Positions 47,600 to 56,469 of a stretch of 64,000 nt of DNA are shown piece by piece. Source of the DNA: Brachybacterium sacelli (lineage in GTDB: Bacteria; Actinomycetota; Actinomycetes; Actinomycetales; Dermabacteraceae); NCBI RefSeq assembly GCF_017876545.1, contig NZ_JAGIOD010000002.1:558001-622000 (forward strand), given 5' to 3'. Under the pieces are notes generated by a model. That model saw only the letters and a program-made list of their open reading frames with translations, was not told where the DNA came from and did no database searches. The first letter of the stretch is position 1. Each line of letters opens with the position of its first letter. The position numbers and the translations under genes were made by a program.

Positions 47600-47665
47600 C
47601 CGGTTCGAGCGACAGGAGCGCCCGCGACGGCGGGGGATGGGCCGCGGGCGCGGGCGTCGGGTGCG

Positions 47666-48040
47666 TCAGGAGACGCGGCCGGTGTACTTCTCTCCGGGGG
47701 CCTCTCCCGGGGCGTCCGGGAAGGGGAGCGCCTCGGCGAAGGCGAGCTGCAAGGAGCGCAGTCCGTCGCGCAGCGAACGAGCGTGCTCGTTGCCGATCTC
47801 GGGAGCGGCGGCGGTCACCAGACCGGCCAGCGAGGTGATCAGCTTCCGCGCCTCGGCGAGGTCCTGGTACTGACCGGTCTCCTCGTCCTCGGCCAGACCG
47901 ACCTTCACCGCGGCGGCGCTCATCAGGTGCACGCAGGCCGAGGTGATGATCTCGACCGCCGCGACCTCGGAGATGTCGCGCAGCGCCTCGGCGGAGTCCT
48001 CGGCCTGGCCTGTGATGTCGTGGTCGTGCGTGACGTTCAT
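47666..48040 (-). CDS. DUF1844 domain protein
   Basis: A 124-residue protein. The core AVEIITSACVHLMSAAAVKVGL and DLAEARKLITSLAGLVTAAA is the DUF1844 pattern common to actinobacteria, where the gene lies near infC. Predicted mainly helical and soluble; function unknown. ATG start with a GGACTTCC-flanked weak ribosome site. Confidence 0.88.
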   Translation of the reverse strand: MNVTHDHDITGQAEDSAEALRDISEVAAVEIITSACVHLMSAAAVKVGLAEDEETGQYQDLAEARKLITSLAGLVTAAAPEIGNEHARSLRDGLRSLQLAFAEALPFPDAPGEAPGEKYTGRVS

Positions 48041-48142
48041 GGAAGTCCTTCGTGCTCAGGGGTGCGTGGTCACCGGCGGTGACCACGGCGGGAACAGGTG
48101 ATGGCCGCTCGTGCGACGGTCGGTCGTGCCGTGATGCCGGGC

Positions 48143-49213
48143 TCAGCCGCCCAGCGGGAGGATGCCGTCGCCGGCGGAGGCGTTCTCGGCGAAGTCGATC
48201 TCCACCTCGGCCGGCTCGGAACCGATCGGGACGTCGTAGACGAGGTGGAAGGTGGCGCTCTCGCCGGGTCCGACGGTGCCATAGGCCTTGCCCTCGCCGA
48301 TGTGCTTGCGCGAGGCGTCGGAATCGGTCTCGTAGGTCTCGCCGTCGGCGGTCCGCAGCGTCTCGTGGCCGTCGATCGAGACCGTGGCGTCGGTGGCGTT
48401 GTCCACCTCGAGGGTGACGACGACGAACTCGCCCTCTGCCTCGACGGCCCCGGCACCCGCGTCGCCGACCGACTGCACGCCCGGCTCGGTGCTCACCTCC
48501 CGGACGGTCACCTCTCCGATCGCGACCTCGCCGGCGGCGCTGTCGCCACCGTCCGCGGTGGCCTCGGGGGCTGCGCCCTCGGAGGGATCGGGACTCAGCG
48601 CGCGATAGGCGAGGATGCTGCCACCGATGGCGACGACCAGGATCAGCGCTGCGACCACGGCGAGGGAGGCGATCAGCACGCGAGGTCGACGGGAGTCGGG
48701 ATCCGCCTCGGTCTTCGGGGCGGGGCGACGATTAGGCCGCGCCGGGCGCGGGGGAGGCGTCGGGAACCCCTCGGGCACCGGCCGCAGCACGGCGCGCGGT
48801 GCCGTGCCGGGGCGCAGGCCCGTCTCCGGGTGCAGGCCGGACGCCGGAGGCGTGCTGGTGCGGGGACCCTGGCCCGGGGCGTTGCCGGCAGCGACGCTGT
48901 CGGCGTCCTCGACGATGCCGTGGTCGGCGACGCCCTCGGGCGTGGCGCCGGAATCGGCTCCGCGGCCGGGATCGGGGTCGGTGGCGTAGCCGGCGCCGGT
49001 GCTTCCCGGGGGAACCGGATACGCCCCGTCGGTTCCCGTCGGCGGCGTCTCCTCGTTTCCCGCCGGCGGCGGCGCCCCGTATCCGTACTCCTGGGTGGCC
49101 CCCGATGACGCACCGGGCCCGCCTGACCTGGACGGATCCGAAGCATCGGCCGCCGAGGGGGACGATCCGTCACGCGGATCGGGCTCCCCGGAAGTGTCGC
49201 GGTCGATACCCAC
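48143..49213 (-). CDS. Membrane-anchored DUF4352-type protein
   Basis: A 356-residue protein with a long Pro/Gly/Asp-rich cytoplasmic part (1-175), one membrane helix (VLIASLAVVAALILVVAIGG, about 180-199) and an extracellular beta domain. The latter resembles DUF4352: EFVVVTLEVDNATDATVSID, then a loop with KHIGEGKAYGTVGPGESATF. Such domains are telokin-like and may bind ligands outside the membrane. GTG start after GAGGAG was preferred over a longer frame. It is divergent from infC. Confidence 0.8.
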   Translation of the reverse strand: MGIDRDTSGEPDPRDGSSPSAADASDPSRSGGPGASSGATQEYGYGAPPPAGNEETPPTGTDGAYPVPPGSTGAGYATDPDPGRGADSGATPEGVADHGIVEDADSVAAGNAPGQGPRTSTPPASGLHPETGLRPGTAPRAVLRPVPEGFPTPPPRPARPNRRPAPKTEADPDSRRPRVLIASLAVVAALILVVAIGGSILAYRALSPDPSEGAAPEATADGGDSAAGEVAIGEVTVREVSTEPGVQSVGDAGAGAVEAEGEFVVVTLEVDNATDATVSIDGHETLRTADGETYETDSDASRKHIGEGKAYGTVGPGESATFHLVYDVPIGSEPAEVEIDFAENASAGDGILPLGG

Positions 49214-49259
49214 CCGATCTCCTCGCTGGTCGCAGCACGTGGACGCGACGCACATCACC

Positions 49260-49287
49260 TGGACTGCGCGGACGCTCCTGCTAGGAT
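49260..49287 (+). promoter_or_regulatory. Predicted infC promoter
   Basis: TGGACT -35 (49260-49265) and TAGGAT -10 (49282-49287) are 16 bases apart, so the transcript should start near 49294 with a leader of about 240 bases before infC. Confidence 0.55.
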
Positions 49288-49474
49288 AGACGACTGGAAC
49301 AGGTCGAAACCCTCGTCACGTCGTTCCTCAAGTGGAGTCCCTTCCCACCTCGCAGCAACCAGCTCGCGCTTCCGGGCCGAGCGAACCGCAGCCGGGTCAG
49401 TATCGCCGTCGGGCCATCGTGCCCGATCGTCGGGCCGCAGTGCCCGACAGACGCTCCGGCGCCCGGCACCTTGG

Positions 49475-49497
49475 GGCCTCCGCATGAAGCGGGGGCC
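49475..49497 (+). promoter_or_regulatory. Leader hairpin upstream of infC
   Basis: A 9-bp stem (GGCCTCCGC/GCGGGGGCC, one G-U pair) with a 5-base ATGAA loop lies 38 bases before the infC start and is followed by a pyrimidine-rich TTCGTC. It could be an attenuator or an autoregulatory structure for the ribosomal-protein operon; this is inferred. Confidence 0.5.
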
Positions 49498-49535
49498 TTC
49501 GTCGTGTCCGACTCGAACCAAGGTGAGGAGCCAAC

Positions 49536-50162
49536 ATCAGCGAACAGCGCATCAACGGTCAGATCAGGGTCCCCAAGGTCCTGCTGGTCGGGCCCGCCGG
49601 CGAACAGGTCGGCGAGGTCCGTGTCGAGGACGCCCTGCGTCTCGCCGCGGAAGCAGATCTCGACCTCGTCGAGGTCGCACCCGGCGCGAACCCGCCGGTC
49701 GCCCGCCTCATGGATTACGGCAAGTACAAGTACGAAGCCAACCTGAAGGCCCGCGAGTCGCGGAAGAACCAGGCGAACACGGTCCAGAAGGAAATCCGGA
49801 TGGGCCTGAAGATTGACACCCACGACTACGAGACCAAGCGCCGCAATGTTGAGAAGTTCCTGGACGGCGGCGACAAGGTCAAGGTCATCATCCGCTTCCG
49901 CGGGCGTGAGCAGTCCCGTCCCGAGCGGGGCGTGAAGCTGCTGCAGCGTATGGCCGAGGACGTCGCCGAGTACGGCTTCGTCGAGTCCCATCCGCGGCAG
50001 GACGGCCGCAACATGGTGATGGTCTTCGGGCCTCACAAGAAGAAGGCCCAGGCCATGGCCGAGGCCCGCAAGCGCAAGACTGACGCCGAGAAGGCTGCCG
50101 CCCGGAACAAGGACGACTCGTCCGACTCCGCGGCCGATGCCGGCTCCGGCACCGAGTCCTGA
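49536..50162 (+). CDS. infC: Translation initiation factor IF-3, with ATC start
   Basis: IF-3 of 208 residues that binds the 30S subunit and checks start codons. The frame from the ATC at 49536 (read as Met) gives [19 protein letters not shown], then the linker [24 protein letters not shown] and the C-terminal domain with [13 protein letters not shown]. The only in-frame ATG (49710) falls inside the linker and would cut off the N-terminal domain. A strong AGGTGAGGAG site lies five bases before the ATC. A rare start codon is known for infC and lets IF-3 regulate itself. The tail is acidic. Confidence 0.92.
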   Translation: MSEQRINGQIRVPKVLLVGPAGEQVGEVRVEDALRLAAEADLDLVEVAPGANPPVARLMDYGKYKYEANLKARESRKNQANTVQKEIRMGLKIDTHDYETKRRNVEKFLDGGDKVKVIIRFRGREQSRPERGVKLLQRMAEDVAEYGFVESHPRQDGRNMVMVFGPHKKKAQAMAEARKRKTDAEKAAARNKDDSSDSAADAGSGTES

Positions 50163-50184
50163 ACGTACGAAGGAGAACAGGCAC

Positions 50185-50379
50185 ATGCCGAAGAACAAGA
50201 CCCATTCGGGGACCAAGAAGCGCGTCCGCGTGACCGGCTCGGGCAAGCTCATGCGGGAGAAGGCGAACGCTCGTCACCTCCTGGAGCACAAGTCCTCCTC
50301 GCGCAAGCGCCGTCTCGGCAGCGACACCTCTGTCGACAAGGCCGACGTCAAGCGCATGAAGAAGCTGCTGGGCCGCTGA
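50185..50379 (+). CDS. rpmI: Ribosomal protein bL35
   Basis: Protein of 64 residues with the standard start [21 protein letters not shown] and the basic core [16 protein letters not shown]. It lies 22 bases after infC and before rplT in the conserved IF-3 operon. Confidence 0.97.
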   Translation: MPKNKTHSGTKKRVRVTGSGKLMREKANARHLLEHKSSSRKRRLGSDTSVDKADVKRMKKLLGR

Positions 50380-50437
50380 TCGCCCACGCGGGAGCACGCC
50401 TCCCGCGCCCCTGAACTTACGATCGAAGGAGTATCAC

Positions 50438-50818
50438 GTGGCACGCGTGAAGCGGGCGGTCAACGCCCAGAAGAAGCGTCGGGAGATCCTCGAGCAGGCC
50501 AGCGGTTACCGTGGCCAGCGCTCTCGTCTGTACCGCAAGGCGAAGGAGCAGGTCCTTCACTCGCAGACCTACAACTACCGTGACCGCAAGAAGCGCAAGG
50601 GCGACTTCCGTCAGCTCTGGATCCAGCGCATCAACGCCGCCTCGCGCGCCAACGGACTCACCTACAACCGCCTCATCCAGGGCCTCGGCCTCGCGGGTGT
50701 CGAGGTCGATCGTCGCATGCTCGCCGAGCTCGCGGTCAACGACGCCCCGGCGTTCGCCGCCCTGGTCGAGGTCGCCAAGAACGCCCTCCCCAAGGACGTC
50801 AACGCGCCGGCAGCCTGA
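50438..50818 (+). CDS. rplT: Ribosomal protein bL20
   Basis: Protein of 126 residues starting at GTG. The N-terminal arm [21 protein letters not shown] and the core [20 protein letters not shown] are characteristic. bL20 is known to bind its own mRNA in other bacteria, which makes the infC leader worth study. Confidence 0.97.
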   Translation: MARVKRAVNAQKKRREILEQASGYRGQRSRLYRKAKEQVLHSQTYNYRDRKKRKGDFRQLWIQRINAASRANGLTYNRLIQGLGLAGVEVDRRMLAELAVNDAPAFAALVEVAKNALPKDVNAPAA

Positions 50819-50837
50819 CATCGCGTCGCACCACGCG

Positions 50838-51722
50838 ATGACCGAGCGCCCGGATCAGTCGCCGATCACCTCCCCCCGCTCCGAGCGGGTGCGGACGGTG
50901 GCGGCACTGGCCGGGCGCTCCGCGCGTCGCAAGCTCAGCCGGTTCCGCATCGAGGGACCGCAGGCGGTCCGCTCCCTGCTCAGGGACCGCCCTGATCTGG
51001 CGCTCGAACTCTTCGTCACCGCCCGCGCCGCGGCGGACCACCCCGAGCTGGCCGATCTCGCCGGGGCCGCGAGCGTCCCCGTGCACGAGGTCGAGGACCG
51101 CATCCTGCGTGCCATGGTCCGCGAGAGCGGCGACGGCGGCGAGGCCCCCGACGGCGCCGGAGCGCTGGTCAGCCCGCAGGGAGTGCTCGCTGTGGGCACC
51201 CTTCCCGCGCCCGACCCGTCCTTGGCCCTCACCGCGGTCAGGGACCTCCCATCGCTGCAGCCCGTGATGGTTCTCGTGCTGCACGAGGTGCGCGATCCCG
51301 GCAACGTCGGGACCCTGATCCGCACCGCCGACGCCGCGGGCGCCGATCTCGTGGTGCTCACCCGCACCAGCGCCGACCCCTACGGGCCGAAGGCAGTGCG
51401 CGCCTCGGTGGGCAGCCTGTTCCACCTCCCCGTCCTCACCGGTGCCGACGGCTCCGAGATGCTCGCGGCACTCGCCGATGCCGACATCACCGCGGCCGCC
51501 ACCAGTGGCTACGCGCAGGCCGAGCTGTTCACCGCCGACCTTCCCGAACGTATCGCCTGGATCCTGGGCAACGAGGCCCGCGGCCTGGATAGGGCCACCC
51601 TGGACGCGGCGCCGCTGTCGGTCCGCATCCCGCTCGCAGGGCGCGCGGAGTCCCTGAACGTCCACACCGCGGCGACGGTCTGCCTGTTCGAGTCCCTGCG
51701 ACGTCGGCAGGCGGGGGCATGA
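50838..51722 (+). CDS. TrmH/SpoU family RNA 2'-O-methyltransferase
   Basis: RNA methyltransferase of 294 residues. An N-terminal substrate-binding part has RFRIEGPQAVRSLL, followed by the knot-forming SPOUT domain with LHEVRDPGNVGTLIRTADAAGA, ILGNEARGLDRATLD and SVRIPLAGRAESLNVHTAATVCLFE. These correspond to the SpoU motifs. It probably modifies 23S rRNA or tRNA; the exact nucleotide is unknown. It follows rplT closely and overlaps the CtaG/CopD gene by ATGA. Confidence 0.9.
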   Translation: MTERPDQSPITSPRSERVRTVAALAGRSARRKLSRFRIEGPQAVRSLLRDRPDLALELFVTARAAADHPELADLAGAASVPVHEVEDRILRAMVRESGDGGEAPDGAGALVSPQGVLAVGTLPAPDPSLALTAVRDLPSLQPVMVLVLHEVRDPGNVGTLIRTADAAGADLVVLTRTSADPYGPKAVRASVGSLFHLPVLTGADGSEMLAALADADITAAATSGYAQAELFTADLPERIAWILGNEARGLDRATLDAAPLSVRIPLAGRAESLNVHTAATVCLFESLRRRQAGA

Positions 51723-51744
51723 GCAGAGGCGGGAGCATGAGCAG
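51709..51744 (+). repeat. 18-bp near-perfect duplication at the CtaG/CopD start
   Basis: AGGCGGGGGCATGAGCAG is followed directly by AGGCGGGAGCATGAGCAG (one mismatch). Each copy carries a purine-rich ribosome-like site and an in-frame ATG, so two successive starts exist (51719 and 51737). Confidence 0.85.
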
Positions 51745-53851
51745 TCGCGCCCTCCGGATCGGCGCTCTCGCCCTCCCCTTCCTGCTGGTCCTGACCCTCG
51801 CGAGCGCCCTCATCGGTCTGCTCGCCACCGGGGCCGCCCGACCTGCGACCCTCGTTCCCGCGTCGCCCCTGGTCACCTGGGGGACGCCCGTCGTGCGCGC
51901 CCTGCATCATCTCGGGCTGCTGCTCGCCGTCGGGGCCGGCGGCACCGCCGTCCTGCTCCTGCCCGGGCCGTCCCGTCGCGAGGTGACGACGCTGGATCCG
52001 GTGCGCCGCCGCACGGTGCGGCTCGGCGCGGCCGGTGCCCTGCTGTGGGCCGCGGCCTCGGTGACGCTGGTCCCGTTGGGCGGTCTCGAAGCGGCCGGGG
52101 CGGACTCGGGCCTGAACGTGTGGGACATCGCGCTGGGCGGGGACCTCGGCCGGGTGCAGCTGATCATCGGCATCGCGGCGGCGCTGTCCGCCCTCGCCTA
52201 TGCGCTCGCCCGCTCTACCGTCCTGGCCTGCTGGGGTCTGGCCTTCGCCGGGATCGGCGTCGCCTCCCTGGGCCTGGCCGGTCACGCCGGCGCGAGCCTT
52301 GACCACGTCAACGCCGTCAACGCGATGGTGCTCCATCTGCTCGCCGTCTCCGTCTGGGTGGGCGGGCTGCTGCTGATCGGTCTGATCGCCCCGTGGCTCG
52401 GCGACGAGCGACTGTCGACGACGGTGCACCGCTTCTCCCCCTGGGCGCTGGCCGCGGTCGCCTCGCTCGCGATCAGTGGCCTGCTCAGCGCCTCGATCCG
52501 GATGTCCACCTGGGGCGAGCTGCTGACCACCGGCTACGGCCGCGTGGTGCTGGCCAAGGCCGTCGGCCTGATCACGCTGGCTTGCCTCGGAGCCGTGCAG
52601 CGGCGCCGGCTCGACGACCGGCTGCGCTTCCGCCACCTGGCCGCGACCGAGGGCGTGGTGATGGCGGCGGTGATCGGCGCCTCGATCGCGCTGGGCCGTT
52701 CCGCGCCGCCGGTGCCGCAGGAGATCCCTGCCGAGGGCGACCTGAGGATCCTGTCGCTGGTCGGGTACCTGGCGCCGGAGCAGGAGTTCGGCCCCAGCAC
52801 GATGTTCACGCTGTTCCAGCCCGACTGGATCGCGCTGGCGCTGGCCGCGTCCCTGGCCGCTCTGTACGTGACCGGCGTGGTGCGGCTGGCCCGTCGCGGG
52901 GACTCCTGGCAGTGGCACCGTACGCTCGCCTTCGTGCTGGGCTGTGTGGCCCTCGCCTGGGTGACGAGCGGGGGAGCGGCCGCCTGGGGTCGGTTCCGCT
53001 TCGACGCCCACATGGTCCAGCACATGGCGATGATGATGATCGTGCCCCCGCTGTGGGTGCTCGGCGGGCCCGTCACCCTGCTCTCGCGGGCCGTCGCCCC
53101 GCGCACCGACGGCTCCCGCGGGATCCGGGAATGGGTGCTCGCGGGCCTCCACTCCCGCTACTCGCGGCTGGTCTCCTCGCCGCCGGTGGCCGGCCTCCTG
53201 TTCGCCGGATCCCTGGTGGTCTTCTACTTCTCGCCGCTGTTCGAGGCCGCGATGTACACCCACGTCGGCCATGTGCTGATGGTGGTGCACTTCTTGGCCA
53301 CGGGCTACCTGTTCGCCTGGGTGCTGATCGGGGTGGATCCGTCCCCCAGGCCGATCAACCCGATACTGAAGCTGATCACACTGCTGGTCACCCTCGCCTT
53401 CCACGCCTTCTTCGGGGTGGCGCTGGTGTCCGCGACCTGGTTGATCGCCCCGGACTGGTACGGGGAGCTCGGGATGTACTCGGCCGAGCAGCTCCAGCTG
53501 ATCCAGGTCCGCGGCGGATCGATCATGTGGGCGGTCTCCGAGATCCCCACCCTCGGCTACGCGATCCTGATGGCCACGATGTGGATGCAGTCCGAGGACC
53601 GTCACGCCCGCCAGTACGACCGCAAGGCCGACCGCGACGGTGGGGCCGAGCTCGAGGCCTACAACGCCTATCTCGCGCGGCTGCGGGGAGAGGTACCGCC
53701 GACTGCGGAGGCTCCGCGGTCCGGGCAGGGGGCGCAGGCTGCCGCAGGTTCTCCGACGGTCGCCGTCCAGCAGGACGCGCAGGACCAGACGGATCCGTCC
53801 GTGACCCCCGACCAGCAGGGTGAGAAGGACCCCACGGACCCACCCGCGTGA
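51719..53851 (+). CDS. Fused CopD-like/CtaG cytochrome c oxidase assembly membrane protein
   Basis: Large membrane protein of 710 residues (704 from the second ATG). The N-terminal half has about eight helices with the CopD-like segment VNAVNAMVLHLLAVSVWVGG (His in the helix); the C-terminal half is a CtaG domain with FDAHMVQHMAMMMIVPPLWV and MYTHVGHVLMVVHFLATGYL, His-rich helices thought to bind copper. The last 70 residues are a polar tail. Such fusions help deliver copper to cytochrome oxidase in actinobacteria. Its start overlaps the methyltransferase stop. Confidence 0.88.
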   Translation: MSRGGSMSSRALRIGALALPFLLVLTLASALIGLLATGAARPATLVPASPLVTWGTPVVRALHHLGLLLAVGAGGTAVLLLPGPSRREVTTLDPVRRRTVRLGAAGALLWAAASVTLVPLGGLEAAGADSGLNVWDIALGGDLGRVQLIIGIAAALSALAYALARSTVLACWGLAFAGIGVASLGLAGHAGASLDHVNAVNAMVLHLLAVSVWVGGLLLIGLIAPWLGDERLSTTVHRFSPWALAAVASLAISGLLSASIRMSTWGELLTTGYGRVVLAKAVGLITLACLGAVQRRRLDDRLRFRHLAATEGVVMAAVIGASIALGRSAPPVPQEIPAEGDLRILSLVGYLAPEQEFGPSTMFTLFQPDWIALALAASLAALYVTGVVRLARRGDSWQWHRTLAFVLGCVALAWVTSGGAAAWGRFRFDAHMVQHMAMMMIVPPLWVLGGPVTLLSRAVAPRTDGSRGIREWVLAGLHSRYSRLVSSPPVAGLLFAGSLVVFYFSPLFEAAMYTHVGHVLMVVHFLATGYLFAWVLIGVDPSPRPINPILKLITLLVTLAFHAFFGVALVSATWLIAPDWYGELGMYSAEQLQLIQVRGGSIMWAVSEIPTLGYAILMATMWMQSEDRHARQYDRKADRDGGAELEAYNAYLARLRGEVPPTAEAPRSGQGAQAAAGSPTVAVQQDAQDQTDPSVTPDQQGEKDPTDPPA

Positions 53852-53944
53852 CCTGCTCCAGGGCAGCGCCGTGCCAGACGTGAACGGCCGGGGATCGGCC
53901 CCGGGGACGAGACGCCGACGCGCTGATCGGGTCCCGTAGGCAGG

Positions 53945-55537
53945 TCAGAACGGCGGCGGCTTCTCGGGCGGATGGAGCTCGCCGCCGCGGCCGATCCACC
54001 ATCCGGCCTCGCCATCGGGCCCGGCGGCCTCGTCACCGGGGGAGAGTCCCCGTTCCTGGACCTCGCGTCGTCCTCGCGCGCTCTCCTCGCGCATCCGTCG
54101 CCTGGTCTCGAACTGCTCCCAGGCGGCGGTCATCTCCGCGATGACCTGATCGGTGGCGAGGTCGCGTGCGTCCTCCTGCATCGTCATGAGCATCCCCGAC
54201 ACGTCCCACCAAGTCTTCCCGGCCGGGTCATCGCGCACGGGATCGAGCAGGCCCAGGGTCTTGAGCCGGTGGTGCTCGCGGCAGAGGTCGTGCAGGTTCT
54301 CCACCGCGGTCCGCCCGCCGGTGGACGGGTCCTCGTGGTCGAACTCCTCGAGGTGGTCCGTCTCCGCCAGCCACGAGGTGGGTCGGTTGCAGCCCGGCAC
54401 GGCGCAGACGGGATGGCGAAGGCGGAGGTGCTCCAGCTGCTCGGCGCTCGGACGGTAGCGATCCGCAGCGAGGGGCAGGAAGCGGCCGGAGGTCGGGTCG
54501 GTGAGCACCCTGTACCAGGTGCTCTCGCGCCCGGCGAGGTCGCGCGCCATCGCAGCCGGGATCGGCGTGGTGCCGTCGAGCACGCCGGGAGCGTCGGATT
54601 CCCCGAGCAGCGTCATGAACGGGACGGTCACGTTCACGCGGAACCGGGTGGTGGGCACCTCGACCCCGTCGGTGTCGAGAACGGCGCCCATCAGCACCGT
54701 GTAGCGGGTCCCGGAGATCGTCGGGACCTCCCCGGTGCTCTCGATGACGCCCCCGGGGTCCGCGGGCAGCGGGGTGCCGTCCTCCAGGGCGGCCAGCTGG
54801 GAGTTCTTCACGGCGTGCGCGGCCTGATCGAGACGACGGCTGAGATCCAGCACCTCGGGGATGGGACCGATGACGCGCAGGCAGCCGGTGCCATCAGGGC
54901 GCGGCGGATCGAGGACCACGCGGCGTCGGGCCTCGGGCGATGCGTGCTCCGGGAGCGCGCTGTGGGAGGTCGCCGCGGTGATCAGGTGGCCCAGGCGGAG
55001 GGAGAAGGCCTCGGGGCTCACGGCGAGGTCCGCCAGCGTGAGCGCCTCGTCGACCTCCCGCACGGCATCGTCCTCGAGATCCCCGGTGCGCTCGAGAAGT
55101 CGCTCGAACCACGCCACCGGGAAGTCCCCCTCGCCTAATCGCTCGAGGCTGCGGTGGAGGAGGACCCCGACACGGTGCGATTCGCGGATCATGCGGGCGG
55201 CCTGCACCCTCGTGCAACGCAGGGCGAGGGAGACGTGCAGCTCGTCCATGGCGGCGCCGTCCCTGTCGAGCTCGGGACCCAGCGGATCCTGCGAGGACTC
55301 GATCACGACGCGGTATCGCTCGGCGAGACGGCAGGAGTCCTGCCTGCCGCTGTCCCACAGCTCCGCCAGCTTCTGCGCCGTGTGCGGGGAGCGGTCCAGG
55401 CCGGCTCGGCGGACGCTGTTGCGGGAGATCGCCGCACGGCGTCGCGTGCGCGCCACGGCCTTCTCCCGCGCTGCATCCGCCTCGGGACCGGCAGGCGCGA
55501 GGAGGAACGGGGCCGAGCTGTCGTCGAACTCGCCCAT
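53945..55537 (-). CDS. DUF222 and HNH endonuclease domain protein
   Basis: A 530-residue protein of the family abundant in actinobacteria. The central helical DUF222 region spans about 90-330 (RVQAARMIRESHRVGVLLHR, ALTLADLAVSPEAF). Near the C-terminus a zinc-containing HNH motif reads CAVPGCNRPTSWLAETDHLEEF through NLHDLCREHHRLKT. The role of this family is not settled; it is probably a nuclease or a relic of a mobile element. A GAGGAGG site precedes the ATG. Confidence 0.85.
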   Translation of the reverse strand: MGEFDDSSAPFLLAPAGPEADAAREKAVARTRRRAAISRNSVRRAGLDRSPHTAQKLAELWDSGRQDSCRLAERYRVVIESSQDPLGPELDRDGAAMDELHVSLALRCTRVQAARMIRESHRVGVLLHRSLERLGEGDFPVAWFERLLERTGDLEDDAVREVDEALTLADLAVSPEAFSLRLGHLITAATSHSALPEHASPEARRRVVLDPPRPDGTGCLRVIGPIPEVLDLSRRLDQAAHAVKNSQLAALEDGTPLPADPGGVIESTGEVPTISGTRYTVLMGAVLDTDGVEVPTTRFRVNVTVPFMTLLGESDAPGVLDGTTPIPAAMARDLAGRESTWYRVLTDPTSGRFLPLAADRYRPSAEQLEHLRLRHPVCAVPGCNRPTSWLAETDHLEEFDHEDPSTGGRTAVENLHDLCREHHRLKTLGLLDPVRDDPAGKTWWDVSGMLMTMQEDARDLATDQVIAEMTAAWEQFETRRRMREESARGRREVQERGLSPGDEAAGPDGEAGWWIGRGGELHPPEKPPPF

Positions 55538-55848
55538 CGCCTCTCGCCTCCTCGCAGTCCTCGGCGGGAGCTGCCCCGCCGCCTCGTCGAATATGTGACC
55601 TATTCTACCGCGAGGGGTGTGACGACTGAGCGATTGTGGAAAACCCGTCACGGGTTCTGACCTGCTGCGACAGGCGATCGAACACCTGGACGATCGGCGC
55701 GGCGCATACATATCCGCCGCAGGGAGGGTGAGGTGCTGACCGACCCGACGTCGTACGGCGGCGGTCGCGCTTCTGCGACCGCCGCCGTACGACAGCAGGC
55801 GTGCTCATCAGGAGCGAGGTCCCTGAGCCCTCGCATTCATCGGGCCCC
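55538..55848. other. Intergenic region upstream of the HNH gene
   Basis: This 311-base gap holds a TAGAAT -10-like element on the minus strand (55607-55602), about 65 bases before the HNH start, and the 19-bp stem-loop at 55750-55793 behind the MBL hydrolase gene. Nothing else was found. Confidence 0.55.
55750..55793 (-). terminator. 19-bp perfect stem-loop downstream of MBL hydrolase gene
   Basis: Perfect 19-bp arms with a 6-base GCTTCT loop, 56 bases after the stop of the metallo-beta-lactamase-fold gene. It should end the formaldehyde operon transcript. No U-tract follows. Confidence 0.75.
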
Positions 55849-56469
55849 TCACAGCCATTCGCCGCGAGCGGCCTCCTTCTCGGCGCCGATCGTGGTGTCG
55901 GGGCCGTGGCCCGTGTGCACCACCGTGTCCTCCGGCAGTGCGAAGAGGCGCTCGCGGACCGACTGCTCGATCGTCTCGCGCGAGGAGAAGGAGCGTCCGG
56001 TGGCCCCGGGTCCGCCCTGGAACAGCGTGTCCCCGCTGAACACCGCGCCGAGCTCCGCGACGTAGTAGCAGGTGGAGCCGGGGGAGTGGCCAGGGGTGTG
56101 CAGGGCCTCGAGGTCCACGCCGGCGATGGTGAACATGTCGCCGTCGGTGACGTCGCCGTCCCAGGGGAGATCACCGTGGGTGAGCTGCCAGACCTCGCGA
56201 TCGGCGGGGTTCAGCAGGATCGGCGCCTCGAGCGCCTCGGAGAGCTCTGGGGCCATCCGGACGTGGTCGTCATGCGCGTGGGTCAGCAGGATGCCGACGC
56301 ACTCGCGCTCTCCCACCAGGTCACGGACCGTCGACACGTCGTGCGGGGCGTCGAACACGACGCACTGCTCGTCATCGCCGAGCACCCACACGTTGTTGTC
56401 GACCTCATGGGTCTCCCCGTCGAGGCTGAACGTGCCGGAGGTGGTGGCGTGGTCCAGGCGAGCGCTCAT
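55849..56469 (-). CDS. Metallo-beta-lactamase-fold hydrolase, probable formyl-mycothiol hydrolase
   Basis: A 206-residue hydrolase with the zinc motif THAHDDH (His64, His66, Asp68, His69), later [14 protein letters not shown] and SGDTLF, and a final HTGHGPDTT with a further ligand: the glyoxalase II layout. Its ATG overlaps the stop of the mycothiol-dependent dehydrogenase gene by four bases. The same pair order is known in Mycobacterium tuberculosis (Rv2259-Rv2260), so it probably hydrolyses S-formylmycothiol to formate and mycothiol. The substrate is inferred from context. Confidence 0.82.
   Translation of the reverse strand: MSARLDHATTSGTFSLDGETHEVDNNVWVLGDDEQCVVFDAPHDVSTVRDLVGERECVGILLTHAHDDHVRMAPELSEALEAPILLNPADREVWQLTHGDLPWDGDVTDGDMFTIAGVDLEALHTPGHSPGSTCYYVAELGAVFSGDTLFQGGPGATGRSFSSRETIEQSVRERLFALPEDTVVHTGHGPDTTIGAEKEAARGEWL

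Noticed and set aside
47600..47665. GGTTCGAG-like T-loop suggesting a tRNA end
   Set aside because: No acceptor, D-stem or anticodon stem pairs around it; it is a chance match between convergent genes.
49710..50162. Short infC starting at ATG 49710
   Set aside because: It would lack the whole N-terminal domain, which is plainly encoded upstream in frame behind a strong ribosome site and an ATC start.
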